64,000 nucleotides of DNA from Clostridium cellulovorans 743B (GCF_000145275.1 NC_014393.1:4402001-4466000), one strand, 5' to 3'. Counted from the stretch's first letter, positions 15,567 to 25,632 are shown. The notes: generated from the letters alone by a model not told the origin. A program made the numbers and translations.

Positions 15567-17763
15567 CTATTTTAGTTCCTCAAAATCAAAGAGACCCATC
15601 TGCTTTAGTTGTCCAAGTCTTAGGAGCGTTTGAGGATCACTATCTCTAAAGAAAGCTTTTCTTATTTCCCTTTCCTTAGTCATAATTTGACTGCTACCAT
15701 TGTTAGCATGTCTTAATCTACAGCTATATACTATAGGGAAATAGGTTCGTATGAATTTTCCCTCTGCATGAGCAGTTAATGCAAGGATTTGAAAACCTAA
15801 TTGTTCAGCGATAAAAAATACTGGGTCAAGCACATGGTCACTAGAAGCTTTTCCAAAAGGATTATCTACTATAACAGTCCTGTAACGCTTATGGTATGGT
15901 TGAATTTGTGCTCGTTTTTCTGCTAAGTAATTTAATATACCAAGGAACAAGGTCATGTTTTTGCTCCACTTTTCTCCTCCAGACCAAGCGTTTGATTCTT
16001 CCCAAGAGAAAGGCTTACTGCTCATTTTTCTGTCATTAGTTACTTTACGACATTTTACCTTAATATTATTTTGCTTCATAACAATCTGCAACAGTTGCTT
16101 TGATTGAAGCCACTTATCTATGGATTTTTTCACTTCACTTTCAAGTTCAACGCCATTTTCATCCTTGAATTTATCTCCGTCAAGTTGCTTTAGCATCCAA
16201 TCAATATGTTTTGCTAATTCCTCTTTACCATCCTTTTCATCCCACTCTGGTATGCTGAATATAAAAACTTCCTTCCAATCTTCTTCTATTTTTATTTTTG
16301 TCTTCTTTGGAAGCTGTTTTAATTCCTGTACTATAGTAACTAAGTATGAATGAAGGTGATTAATAAATTGCTGAACTTCCTTATCATGCTCACGGATATC
16401 ATTTTCTGCTATCTCTATAGTTCGAGTAATTCTTTCTTGCATTTTGTTCTGCCACTCTACTATATCTGCAAAAACCTTCTTATACTCTACTCCATTAACA
16501 GCCATTTCCTTTAACTTAACATCAAGGATTTCTGTGTTACAAAAACTAATAAACATTTGCTTTTGCCTGTCAACTCTGAGTTTTCTATCTTCTACACTCT
16601 TTGTAAGTCTAGCTATATCAGAAATTATTTCAGTTACTACTTCTAATCTTTTATATGGGAACTTGTGCTTTAGCTCCTCTAAAAGTTCCAAGTCTTTAAT
16701 CTCTGCCAACAGATATTTATACTCATAGCTATTATTTTTCAAGGTCAATAAGCTTTGCTCTATATCTTTTCTCTCTTTCTCTAAAGCCTTCCATTGATCT
16801 TCTAAATATTTTTCCTTTTTCAAAAGATCCTGTTGTTCCTCTTTTAATACAGATGGTACCTGTTCTATAGGAATATCAAAGTTAACTACATGGTCATATC
16901 TTGCGTAAAAATCTTTTTCTTTAACTCCATAGGTAGTCTTGCTTTCAATCCATGCTTCCTTTGCAAGGTTAAGATTATGAATTTATCTGATTTTCAACCT
17001 TTCTGCTTTCCTCTATCCTAGCCTTTAACTGCTTATATTTTTTGAAATGATCCCTTTGTTTTTCAAAAGTGTCTGCAAATTCTTTTGTTCCTTCTCCAGC
17101 TAAAGCTTCCTCAACAGTAGGTATAAGAAGATTATCAACAAGTTGTCCCGTTGTTTTACAAGCATCGAAGAAAGCTTCTACACCACCTTCAGCACCATTA
17201 ATAATAGCTATCTTTCTCCACTCTGAAGGAATGATTTTAAAATTCTTTTCAATATACTCATGATAATCTTTAATGGTAGTAAAAGCATGAGCATTAATTC
17301 TATTTTGACTCATAGTGGAATAATATTCCCATATTTCTTCTTTTGTTGCCGGTCTCTTTTTATCATTTATACTTTCCTTTACAAAAGGAATCTTATCTAT
17401 TGAATTATCGTCGCCTTCATCATATTCATAGGCATACTTATAGGAATCTACAGAGCCTTTATTCATAAATAAAGTTACTGCTGTTAACCCATAACGTCTT
17501 GGCCTTTCACTTAATATCCACTCTATAGCTATATGAGCAGCACTATTTTCAAGAATCAACGTATTCTTGATTTTACGATCTGCCACTTCTGCATGAGGCA
17601 ATATTGCTTGAATTGCTGTTTGTACATAAACGGTTTTTCCACCGCCATTTTCAAGCAAAATAGCTCCATTGTGACCATCAAACTGAAAAGTGTCATCGTT
17701 ATAACGCTTCTCACCATTTTCATAAATAACATTGGTAAAACGGATTTTTGAAATAGCTGGCAT
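15567..17763 (-). pseudogene. jetC: Broken Wadjet SMC-like ATPase gene jetC
   Basis: Two frames form one damaged gene. The first (17763 to 16975, 262 residues) has the SMC head N-terminus with Walker A LLENGGGKTVYVQT. The second is open from about 16972 to 15567 and has signature AWSGGEKWSKNM and Walker B YRTVIVDNPFGKASSDH. The frames abut: the N-part ends ENQINS at a stop, while the shifted frame continues HNLNLAKEAWIESK with no gap. The joined product would be only about 730 residues, whereas MukB-like JetC proteins are well over 1,000, so most of the coiled coil is also missing. A large internal deletion with a frameshift explains both. The start overlaps the jetB stop (TAATG). The gene is probably inactive. 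Confidence 0.85.
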
Positions 17764-18500
17764 TATTCTTCTCCCTTCTTATGATCAAGACTATACATAA
17801 AATCAAGAATTCCTCTGTTATAGTCATATTCCATATAGTATCTTTGAATTATGTTCTTAGATTTTTCTGTTAACTCAAGCTCTTCATTACCGATATCCTT
17901 TACTAGTTCCTGAGCCTCTAAAAATTGCTTTACAGTATTTAAAAAACTTTTTCTACTTATAGTTCTAGCATCTTGAGACTTTGCGGTTTCTTTAATTTCA
18001 TCCATATCCACCCACTTTTCTATAATGGCAGACCAATTATAATCAAACTCACGATCTAATTCCTTTAATCTTTCATCATCATGGTCGCTTAATACTGTAA
18101 TCCTCTCATTTAAACTTGATAGCCATTCATTTATAGTTAAGAAATCCCTAGTAGCTTCCATGGTCTGATAGCTGTCATAAAATTCTCCGAATAAAACGAT
18201 TATAGAAACATACATCAAATATAAATCCAAATTCACTGCTTTTGCAGGCAAATATTTTTTCCTAATAGTTTCATTTGAAACATGAAAAATAGAATTCCTT
18301 GATACTGGAATCAAATATATATAATCTCCTGACGCGAAAATAGTACAATCCACTTCACGGGCAAACTGATCCACCAATCCCCTTATCATTTCATCAGAAA
18401 TATAAAGCCTTAAATCTTCTTTCGATCCATAGCCTTGCATTGAAAGAATAGAATAAAGTTTAAAGGCTTGCATCACTTGTTCATTATTATATAGAATCAT
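17763..18500 (-). CDS. jetB: Wadjet JetB-like protein (KITE/MukE-like subunit)
   Basis: A 245-residue protein between jetA and jetC. By position and size it is the MukE-like winged-helix subunit of a Wadjet complex (DUF6063-type), which binds the kleisin JetA and supports loop extrusion on plasmid DNA. No catalytic motif is expected and none is seen. The sequence is acidic and helical with a Tyr-rich C-terminus. It overlaps jetA by 14 bases, with a GGAGGG site inside jetA, and its stop codon overlaps the jetC start. The protein itself appears intact although its ATPase partner is broken. Confidence 0.8.
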   Translation of the reverse strand: MILYNNEQVMQAFKLYSILSMQGYGSKEDLRLYISDEMIRGLVDQFAREVDCTIFASGDYIYLIPVSRNSIFHVSNETIRKKYLPAKAVNLDLYLMYVSIIVLFGEFYDSYQTMEATRDFLTINEWLSSLNERITVLSDHDDERLKELDREFDYNWSAIIEKWVDMDEIKETAKSQDARTISRKSFLNTVKQFLEAQELVKDIGNEELELTEKSKNIIQRYYMEYDYNRGILDFMYSLDHKKGEE

Positions 18501-20019
18501 CTTTACCCTCCAATCTTAATAACATATTTTTTATAGTAAATCTCTCTGTAACCTCAAGAACTTCCTGAACTTCTTCTATAGATAAAATACTTCCTTTCTT
18601 CATTAAAAGAGTAAACGCTTCTCCAAATAAAAGTTCTTCACTTTTTTCTAATGTAGCTATATCAATAGGAGACTTTTGATGAAGTATTATCCAGAAATCA
18701 TAGAAAATACGATAATCTAATATTTTCTCATGGTTATTTTCCTTCATATATTCAATAACTTCAGCAAGAGTAACTTCATTAATATTAGGCGTTTCTTGAG
18801 CTTTATCACTAATAGTCTTAATTGCAAGGTCTGCTATCACCTTAAAGTTCCCACTTTGCTTTTTAAGTTCTAATTTCGCTTCCTCATCCTCTGCTAGAGA
18901 TAAAAATTCCTGAGTTCTGTCCACTTTATCTTTGTTTTCAAGTCTCTGCATGGCAAATACCGATAAAGGTGACCAAGTTTCATATTTTTCTAAATACATA
19001 AAAGGTTCAATTAATCGTCTGGTAGCGTTTAAAGGAAGTGGAGATGAAAATACTCTGCTAGTAATTTCTTGATCAAAGTTAAAAGAATCGATACCTACAT
19101 AATATAAGGCATCCTGAGCAGCTTGAAGTGCTGTAGTTTTTAGAATAATACTTTCTTTAAGAAGAAGTCTATGCTCATAATGAACTTGTCCCAATTCTCT
19201 ATCAATTTCAATAATAAGGTCATAAGCCTTTCTATCCTTATCGTTAGTAATTTCATTGCCCACTTTTTCTCTTGTATCCTTTACAAATGCTTGTAATTCA
19301 TCAAATTCATCATTTTCACGATTAAGCCTCATGTTTATATCTTCAATAATATTTTTATACCTTTCATAGGTTTCAGTGGATACAATATTCCTGTTAACCT
19401 CATGTTTTATTCTTACAATTCTATCTTGAAGATTCTTTACATCAAGGCCCATCTCATTAATCTGCCTTAATGCTCCTACGAATTCACCCTTCTCTAATTG
19501 TTTTCTTAAAACAAGTTGATTTATCGATAACTGAAATTCATTGAAATACTCTTTTGTAGCAAAAATCAACTCTAGTCCTTGATCATCAAGGGTATAGTAT
19601 TGAGTATTATTAGTTAAATCAGCCTTGTCTGCCTTTAAAATTGAATACTGAACACTGTCCTCTTTTCTCGTTTCCCAATTAAAAAACACCTTGGAATTTC
19701 TTTTTCCTGTTGCCGGTCTAAAGGTTTCTATAATCGTCCTTGCAACCTTTTCAAAGTCATCCTTATTTAAATCTACTTCTCCGTCAGTTATCTCCTGCAA
19801 AAAAGCAGCTAACTCCTTTACTCCGGTCTTTTTATTTCTCATAAGCATATTTTCAAAGAAAAACAATAAAGCTAGTAAGCCTAAGCTAAAATAATCAATG
19901 GGATTATTGCTATTATCCTTTGAATTTTTATTTTGCAATTTATATAAAGGATCAAATAAAGCTAGTCTTTGAATTCTTTCACGATAATTTTCCGTTACAT
20001 TACTTATAATTAAGCTCAC
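18487..20019 (-). CDS. jetA: Wadjet JetA-like protein (kleisin/MukF-like subunit)
   Basis: A protein of about 510 residues of the JetA (DUF5716-type) family, the kleisin-like subunit linking the two SMC heads in Wadjet. It has long helical, charged segments in the middle (about 170-290) as expected for a MukF-like helical bundle, and the C-terminal EVLEVTERFTIKNMLLRLEG resembles a winged helix. I choose the GTG at 20019 as start: it has GGAGGAG six bases upstream and overlaps the jetD stop as GTGA, a classic coupled junction. The ATG at 20034 would place that site inside the coding sequence. Confidence 0.82.
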   Translation of the reverse strand: MSLIISNVTENYRERIQRLALFDPLYKLQNKNSKDNSNNPIDYFSLGLLALLFFFENMLMRNKKTGVKELAAFLQEITDGEVDLNKDDFEKVARTIIETFRPATGKRNSKVFFNWETRKEDSVQYSILKADKADLTNNTQYYTLDDQGLELIFATKEYFNEFQLSINQLVLRKQLEKGEFVGALRQINEMGLDVKNLQDRIVRIKHEVNRNIVSTETYERYKNIIEDINMRLNRENDEFDELQAFVKDTREKVGNEITNDKDRKAYDLIIEIDRELGQVHYEHRLLLKESIILKTTALQAAQDALYYVGIDSFNFDQEITSRVFSSPLPLNATRRLIEPFMYLEKYETWSPLSVFAMQRLENKDKVDRTQEFLSLAEDEEAKLELKKQSGNFKVIADLAIKTISDKAQETPNINEVTLAEVIEYMKENNHEKILDYRIFYDFWIILHQKSPIDIATLEKSEELLFGEAFTLLMKKGSILSIEEVQEVLEVTERFTIKNMLLRLEGKDDSI

Positions 20020-21041
20020 CTTGTACTCCTCCATATACTCTTAAGTTCATCCTTATTTAAAGCCTCTTGCGGTATATATCTTTCGCTTCCCAAACATCCT
20101 AAAATTGTATTTTTATCCTTCTCACTGAAAAAACTAAGAAAGTTTTTTATCGCATTATCATTTCTAAGTTGATTTTCTTTTCCTAGCTCACAAGATTTTT
20201 TTAATAACTCTACATAAAAATCTATAGCCAAAGAAGCTTGTATTTTTTCATTGAGAGAATTCCATATAGATATACCCTCATTATCCAAATCACCAAAATA
20301 AACTAACTTATGATTGCCCTTCAAATTTAGCTGTAATTCTAACATTCTATAATTAGAAACTATCTTCCACCCGGAACCAAAAATAAGAGAAGTAAATTCA
20401 GTTTCCTCTAATCCCTCCATCAACGCCATGAAGGTAGCCTTGTTCTCTACAATAAGATGATAATATGATAATGACTTATCATCGTTAATTTCAATAATCC
20501 TCTTAGGATTAATAGCTAACATCAAAGGATCTGAATTATTAACGATATTAAGTTTTTCCCATAAACCGATCCTCTCTAAAAGCGTCTTTCCACCTTTCTC
20601 ATCAATCCATTTTTCATCACCAACTATATGAAAAGATCTTTCTTGAGAGGTGGCATCATCTTCTGGGAAACCCTTCTTAACTATATAATCATTTATTTTC
20701 TCAATAAACGGTACGTCCTTTTTCCAAGTTTCCTCGCTTAACTTAAAATACTTCTGCAAATCTATAGCTCCATCAACCTTTAAGATGTAGCTTTGAATTT
20801 CATTAATATAATCCTTTTTAACTTCATACTTTTTTATCTTAAATTTATAGGCGAGAGGAATTTCCTTACCGTTATTATTCTTAGGACTTATTTCTTCAAG
20901 AATATTATCAGCTATAAGCTTTCTTATATTCTGTGCAAAGATAATGTACTCCATATCTCCCGGTGCAAGTTTTTCAAGTTCCCCTAAGATTATCCTTGAT
21001 TTTTTATAGTTCTTTAGATATTCGACTATTGTGTTATACAT
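20016..21041 (-). CDS. jetD: Wadjet JetD-like Toprim nuclease subunit
   Basis: A protein of about 341 residues, first gene of the operon. JetD is the topoisomerase VI A-like nuclease of Wadjet that cleaves plasmids after the SMC motor recognises them. The Toprim signature is visible: a glutamate in YYHLIVENKATFMALMEG followed by the acidic pair in KLVYFGDLDNEGISIW. The N-terminal 150 residues form a helical arm domain. The ATG at 21041 is preferred because AAGGATG precedes it by a normal distance. A TATAAT-like hexamer lies at 21071-21076 on the minus strand. The jetD-first order is unlike the classical jetABCD order. Confidence 0.87.
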   Translation of the reverse strand: MYNTIVEYLKNYKKSRIILGELEKLAPGDMEYIIFAQNIRKLIADNILEEISPKNNNGKEIPLAYKFKIKKYEVKKDYINEIQSYILKVDGAIDLQKYFKLSEETWKKDVPFIEKINDYIVKKGFPEDDATSQERSFHIVGDEKWIDEKGGKTLLERIGLWEKLNIVNNSDPLMLAINPKRIIEINDDKSLSYYHLIVENKATFMALMEGLEETEFTSLIFGSGWKIVSNYRMLELQLNLKGNHKLVYFGDLDNEGISIWNSLNEKIQASLAIDFYVELLKKSCELGKENQLRNDNAIKNFLSFFSEKDKNTILGCLGSERYIPQEALNKDELKSIWRSTR

Positions 21042-21135
21042 GGTATCCATCCTTAGACTTTATTACTTAAATTATAACATAATATGCTTTGACAATTCCT
21101 AAACAAAATCGTTGCTACCTTTTAAATAAAACTAT

Positions 21136-21166
21136 AAAAAAAACTTACGTCCTCAAAAACGTAAGT
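21136..21166 (-). terminator. Terminator of the VanZ-like gene
   Basis: On the minus strand, ACTTACG pairs with CGTAAGT (21143-21149 with 21160-21166) and is followed by a run of seven T. It prevents read-through from the VanZ-like gene into the defence operon. Confidence 0.9.
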
Positions 21167-21180
21167 ATATACTTTCAGAA

Positions 21181-21726
21181 TTATTTAGAACTTTTACGAG
21201 TTACCCATTTAAACTTTGTAATAACACAATATCCTAAAAGTGTCCCTAAAGAATTCATTATCAAATCATCTATTTCTGACATTCTTCCAGCAAACATCTG
21301 TAAAGTTTCAATTGTCATCGAAAATAGTAAACCTGTCATTAAAGCTTTTTTCCAATTCCATTTTTCACTTCTTATTGCTATCGGCAGTAGAAATCCAAAT
21401 GGCACAAAAAGCAATAAATTCAAAACTACCATCTTCAGCGATGCATTATCAAAGGGCAGAGAAAATTCAAAAAAGCGTAATCCGTCTATAAACCAGTATA
21501 TATTAAAAGTCATACCTATAACTCCGGTTATTTTCAGAATAGCTACTATATACAATACAAAAATAAACTCAACAATAATTCTATTATATTCTATCTTTTT
21601 CCTTTTCTTGCTTACTAACAAAGTGCCTAATATTACTGCATAAACTAAAATTGCTATTGGTATTCCACGAATAAGATCTATTATTCCTATAATCATATAC
21701 ATTCTAATATTTCCACCAAAGTGCAT
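21181..21726 (-). CDS. VanZ-like family membrane protein
   Basis: A 181-residue membrane protein with four to five hydrophobic segments. The family motifs are present: NLLLFVPFGFLLP, followed by SMTIETLQMFAGRMSEIDDLIMNSLGTLLGY near the C-terminus. VanZ proteins are linked to teicoplanin resistance in some bacteria, but most members have unknown roles in the envelope. The ATG at 21726 is chosen because GGGGAG lies five bases upstream; the longer frame from 21774 has no site. It appears to be a single-gene unit with its own terminator. Confidence 0.9.
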   Translation of the reverse strand: MHFGGNIRMYMIIGIIDLIRGIPIAILVYAVILGTLLVSKKRKKIEYNRIIVEFIFVLYIVAILKITGVIGMTFNIYWFIDGLRFFEFSLPFDNASLKMVVLNLLLFVPFGFLLPIAIRSEKWNWKKALMTGLLFSMTIETLQMFAGRMSEIDDLIMNSLGTLLGYCVITKFKWVTRKSSK

Positions 21727-22119
21727 CTTAACTCCCCACCCATTCCTTTTCAAATGCTTAGTATAATACTTCAATTAGTTTTTGACCTTTGTTTTTATTA
21801 TACTTGAATTTACTTATAATACATATTATCACAAATAACCATATAGATATTTAAGCTTTCACTATTATTAACGCTAAATTAACACATCCGAATACTATTG
21901 CTATAACACTCTAATAATTCCATAAAATTAATAATCGCAATCTACTTTCATTTAGAATACATAAAAGGCATATATAAAGTTGCTTTCTTCAACCCTATAT
22001 ATGCCTCTATTAATCTGTATTTAAGTTTCCATAAAGGATCTTAATAATTCATGTTGATTTCTCAATATAGATATAAAATTTTGATAGAGTTTCAATGTTA
22101 AAATTTATTTTCTTTACTG
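21727..22119. other. Intergenic region with one terminator
   Basis: No gene is seen. AGGCATATATA (21966-21976) and TATATATGCCT (21996-22006) form a strong stem, probably ending the 22120-22590 transcript. The rest is AT-rich and should contain the VanZ-like gene promoter. Confidence 0.65.
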
Positions 22120-22590
22120 TTACTTTCTAATTTTCACCGTTATATTATCCAATCCATTCTGACAAAACTCGTCCTCATATTTTTCTTCTATCTCAACTTG
22201 TCTATGTAGCAACCTTCTAAATTGTTCTTCGCTTAATTCACCACTATCGTCATTTTTAACCCAACCAGTATTGGTTTCCAATATAGCATCTCGCTTTGAT
22301 AATCTCATCTGAAGCTCTTCCCAGAAAATATAGTCATTATATACTTCTAGATATTCTTCTACCACAGAATCTTCAAATTCTCTGGTAGGTATATATTCTT
22401 CTAGTAAATTTTCATATTGAATTAAATCTTCAAAGCCAAAATCTTTTGCAAAAGAATATATGTATTGCTCCAAATCCTCGTATTCTTTGATCTGCTTATC
22501 AGCATTTCTTATACCATTAATCATCATATTTCCAACATAAATTACGTCAATTAGCTTTCTATATTGGTTTTTCGTAATGTTTATTTTCAA
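22120..22590 (-). CDS. Hypothetical acidic protein
   Basis: A 156-residue, very acidic, probably all-helical soluble protein with no signal peptide or membrane segment. It resembles small uncharacterised Firmicutes proteins with a DLEQYIYSFAKDFGF-type segment (residues 39-53), but I cannot give it a function. The start codon is TTG at 22590, six bases after a clear CGGAGGG site. It is a single-gene unit with a hairpin terminator downstream. Its flanking genes do not suggest a role. Confidence 0.75.
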   Translation of the reverse strand: MKINITKNQYRKLIDVIYVGNMMINGIRNADKQIKEYEDLEQYIYSFAKDFGFEDLIQYENLLEEYIPTREFEDSVVEEYLEVYNDYIFWEELQMRLSKRDAILETNTGWVKNDDSGELSEEQFRRLLHRQVEIEEKYEDEFCQNGLDNITVKIRK

Positions 22591-23088
22591 GTAAATCCCT
22601 CCGATTATTTTTCTAACAGCTTATTAAAAGTTTTTCAATAGTATTATTTTCTGATATTAGGAATACTATTATATCCTTTGAAATTTTATTATCCAATTTT
22701 TCTACATTAGTTAACCTCCTTCTTACCAATACCTATTAATACATACCTCTTTTAGATATGTTTCACATACTTCTATTTATAAATTCTCATTTATCACTAA
22801 CCTATTAATCACTTATTAATAAGCATAATCTTTTGAAACTATTGACAAATATGAGAATATAATTTAAATTTACATTAAAGTTTATTTTATAATTAAACTG
22901 GGTTTAATGTAAATAAATCACACTGAACATGTGATAGTTCTAAAAATTACCCACTAAGAAAACCTAATAAACAATTATAGAATTAATAGATAAATCTTAA
23001 CGACAACTATATTGTAAATTATTTATATACATTACTACCAATAAATATTTAAATAGATATCTATGATGTAAACGAGAGGATTGATAAA
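22591..23088. other. Intergenic region before the chemoreceptor gene
   Basis: No gene is seen. It contains a hairpin of AATAGTATT with AATACTATT near 22638-22670, a TTGACA hexamer at 22842-22847 and a TATAAT hexamer at 22888-22893 enclosed by an inverted repeat (separate entry). The leader of the chemoreceptor mRNA would be almost 200 bases long. Confidence 0.6.
22869..22913 (+). promoter_or_regulatory. Inverted repeat around a TATAAT hexamer
   Basis: TTTACATTAAA (22869-22879) and TTTAATGTAAA (22903-22913) are perfect 11-base inverted copies, with TATAAT (22888-22893) between them. This arrangement suits an operator overlapping the chemoreceptor promoter. No matching -35 hexamer at the ideal distance is evident. 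A second small palindrome, TCACA with TGTGA, follows at about 22919-22935. Confidence 0.45.
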
Positions 23089-24240
23089 ATGATTAATATT
23101 AAATATGCTGATGCCATAAAAACCTTTGCCCAAATTGAAAGTGAAGTAATACCAGGCGGCATCATATTTCTATTTGTTGAAGGTCTTACAATAAAATGGA
23201 AAGTAGCTTCAAAGAATTTTGATATGGATCGCTTTAAAGCCGGTACAGATTTGCCAGAAACCTCTGTTGCTGCAAGAGCCATAAGAGAAGGTAATACCCT
23301 TACTGAAAAGGTTCCAAGAGAAAAATACGGAAGAAGATTAGTCGTAACTTCCATACCATTTGTTGATGATTCTAATACTCCTGTTGGTGCAATGTCCATA
23401 TTAATGCCAAGGCTACATCCAGTTGCTGCTGGGTTCCCAAACTTCGCTCCTATAGTTGCAGAATTATTTCCTGAAGGCGCATTTATATATATGACTGACT
23501 TAACAAAGGTAGCTTATATTCAATCTTCAAAAAAATTCACATTGCCTAATATGTATGTAGGTTATGAATTAAAAGCTACAGACATTGCTTATCAAACCAT
23601 ACATAATAAAAAAGAACAAACAAAAGAAATAAGTGAAGAAGTTTATGGTGTTCCAGTATATGTTGCAAACTATCCCCTTTATGATGAAGATACAGGTAAA
23701 AATATTGTAGCCACTATTGGAGTCGTTACGCCCAAAAGTGCTGCTACTAAATTAAAGAATATGGCTAATAACTTAGCTAGTTGTCTAACAGGCATATCTG
23801 CAACAACAGAAGAATTAGCTGCAAGTTCATCAAAAATACATGAAAATGAACAAAATTTATATTCACATATAGAATCTATCATAGCAACCTTAGATAAAAT
23901 AAATGGTGTTTCAGAATTTATTACTTCTGTCGCTAATCAATCAAACATGCTTGGGCTTAATGCTGCAATTGAAGCAGCTCGAGCTGGTGAAAATGGACGT
24001 GGTTTCTCAGTAGTAGCAGAAGAAATTAGAAAATTATCAAGTCAATCAAAAGAAACTGTTCCTCAAATCAAAATACTAACTGATGAAATCAAACAAAAAA
24101 TATCCGAAGTTAACAAAGAAAGTCGCCAATCTCTAACTTCTAGTGAAGAACAAGCCGCTGCAACTGAAGAAGTTTCTGCAAGTATAGAAGAATTATCTGC
24201 AATGACAGATGAATTGAACAATCTAGCTAAAGATCTATAG
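23089..24240 (+). CDS. Soluble methyl-accepting chemotaxis protein
   Basis: A 383-residue chemoreceptor without any membrane segment, so it signals from the cytoplasm. The first 210 residues form a PAS/cache-like sensor region (PGGIIFLFVEGLTIKWKVAS, and later AYQTIHNKKEQTKEISEEVYG). The C-terminal signalling domain has the conserved hairpin tip, VANQSNMLGLNAAIEAARAGE and GRGFSVVAEEIRKLS. The cytoplasmic coiled coil is short. This architecture resembles clostridial receptors that sense redox or small metabolites inside the cell, but the ligand is unknown. The ribosome binding site is GAGAGGATTG. Confidence 0.9.
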   Translation: MINIKYADAIKTFAQIESEVIPGGIIFLFVEGLTIKWKVASKNFDMDRFKAGTDLPETSVAARAIREGNTLTEKVPREKYGRRLVVTSIPFVDDSNTPVGAMSILMPRLHPVAAGFPNFAPIVAELFPEGAFIYMTDLTKVAYIQSSKKFTLPNMYVGYELKATDIAYQTIHNKKEQTKEISEEVYGVPVYVANYPLYDEDTGKNIVATIGVVTPKSAATKLKNMANNLASCLTGISATTEELAASSSKIHENEQNLYSHIESIIATLDKINGVSEFITSVANQSNMLGLNAAIEAARAGENGRGFSVVAEEIRKLSSQSKETVPQIKILTDEIKQKISEVNKESRQSLTSSEEQAAATEEVSASIEELSAMTDELNNLAKDL

Positions 24241-24307
24241 GAATGCATAAATTTTATGGAACTTATATATAATTTTTATCCCTTATAAACAAGATATTTT
24301 AAAAACA

Positions 24308-24351
24308 AAAACTACCTATTGCTACTTTTATAATAAGTAATAGGTAGTTTT
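24308..24351. terminator. Bidirectional terminator
   Basis: AAAACTACCTATT (24308-24320) pairs with AATAGGTAGTTTT (24339-24351). It serves the convergent chemoreceptor and acyltransferase genes. Confidence 0.9.
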
Positions 24352-24358
24352 AAAATTT

Positions 24359-25483
24359 CTATTTTTCAGTTTCCTCTAAGGAAATAACTTGTATTCTATT
24401 AATTAATACAGAAATAATATTGAATAATTTATTAAAAAGAACTGCTACTAGAACTACTAACGCAATATAAATATAAGTACTGTAGCTTTCACTTAACCTA
24501 ACAAAGTTAAAATAAATTATAAAAACCTTCATATGTACTAAGTACATTTCATAAGATATAATCCCAAGTAACCGTAAGGGTTCTGATTTTATCTTTACCT
24601 TCATTAAAAATATTAATGTAACAAATATAAAGCATACTGATGAAGCTGTAGCGAAAAACACTTGATAACTTGATTGAACTAGATTTCCTAAATGAAAAGT
24701 TGCAACAAAGGAAATTATACTTAAAACTGCAATAGCAAAATATCTTTCCTTCATAAACTTATAGAGTTTGTCATAATATAATCCCATGTATACTCCTATT
24801 GGGAAACAAAAGGAAGTATTATATATCCATCCTCCTAAACCTACCTTATGACAAGCTATGAAATAAAAAAATGCGAATATAAGTATAGAATGAGCTGCAA
24901 AATTTTTAGGCAAAATGCTAAAGGCAAAATAATATACTCCATAAAATAAAATGATAGTCTGGATAAACCACAAAGTACTATCTATTAATTTAATACCTAA
25001 AGCATATATAAGTATCTGAAATATATTATAACTCCCCTGAGAAAAGCTAGCTAATAATATAGTTACTACATTTATTATCACAAATGGAATATAAACTTTA
25101 CTTAAACGTTTTGAAAAAAAGCCTTGCAAATAGTTTCTTTTCTTAACTATTGAAACTGCTAGTCCATATCCAGAGAATAAAAAGAATATTGTAACTGCTA
25201 GATAACCAAACATCATATATGGTTTCATATATGCAGGTTTTTCCATGATCAATGATATATGATGAATCATTACCACTAGAATTGCCAACCCTTTCATGCA
25301 ATCAGTAGTCGTTCTTGATAAAAATTCTTCGTTATACTTTTTATTTTTAAATACTTTCCCTTTGTAAAATAATAATATCGGTAAAAATAAAAATCCTAAT
25401 AAATACAAGAATATATTATTTGTAAAAATTAATCTCCCAAAATTCTCCACTACAAACACCACTCTCATCTTCATTTTTTCCAT
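24359..25483 (-). CDS. Acyltransferase family 3 membrane protein
   Basis: A 374-residue polytopic membrane protein with about ten hydrophobic segments. DCMKGLAILVVMIHHISLIM (62-81) carries the His of the acyltransferase-3 motif, followed by FFLFSGYGLAVS. Members transfer acetyl or other acyl groups to surface polysaccharides, peptidoglycan or lipids. Substrate cannot be told. The first ATG has only a weak binding site, so the start is uncertain by a few codons. It stands alone between two terminators. Confidence 0.88.
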   Translation of the reverse strand: MEKMKMRVVFVVENFGRLIFTNNIFLYLLGFLFLPILLFYKGKVFKNKKYNEEFLSRTTTDCMKGLAILVVMIHHISLIMEKPAYMKPYMMFGYLAVTIFFLFSGYGLAVSIVKKRNYLQGFFSKRLSKVYIPFVIINVVTILLASFSQGSYNIFQILIYALGIKLIDSTLWFIQTIILFYGVYYFAFSILPKNFAAHSILIFAFFYFIACHKVGLGGWIYNTSFCFPIGVYMGLYYDKLYKFMKERYFAIAVLSIISFVATFHLGNLVQSSYQVFFATASSVCFIFVTLIFLMKVKIKSEPLRLLGIISYEMYLVHMKVFIIYFNFVRLSESYSTYIYIALVVLVAVLFNKLFNIISVLINRIQVISLEETEK

Positions 25484-25591
25484 TATAAAATAGAAACTTA
25501 CATCGTGTCAATTTATGTATATTATTAATATTTATTCCAATACGCTTGTAAGCTTTTTTTCTAATACTATTCAATTATTTATCTGTAGCAC

Positions 25592-25632
25592 AAAAATAGC
25601 TATACATCTTAAAAAGAAGGTATAGCTATTTA
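25592..25632 (-). terminator. Terminator of the GH44 gene
   Basis: AAATAGCTATAC (25594-25605) pairs with TATAGCTATTT (25621-25631). It lies about 100 bases after the GH44 stop and before the acyltransferase start. Confidence 0.75.

Noticed and set aside
21089..21643. Plus-strand frame of 184 codons opposite the VanZ-like gene
   Set aside because: It runs through a terminator and mirrors the VanZ-like coding sequence; no ribosome binding site.
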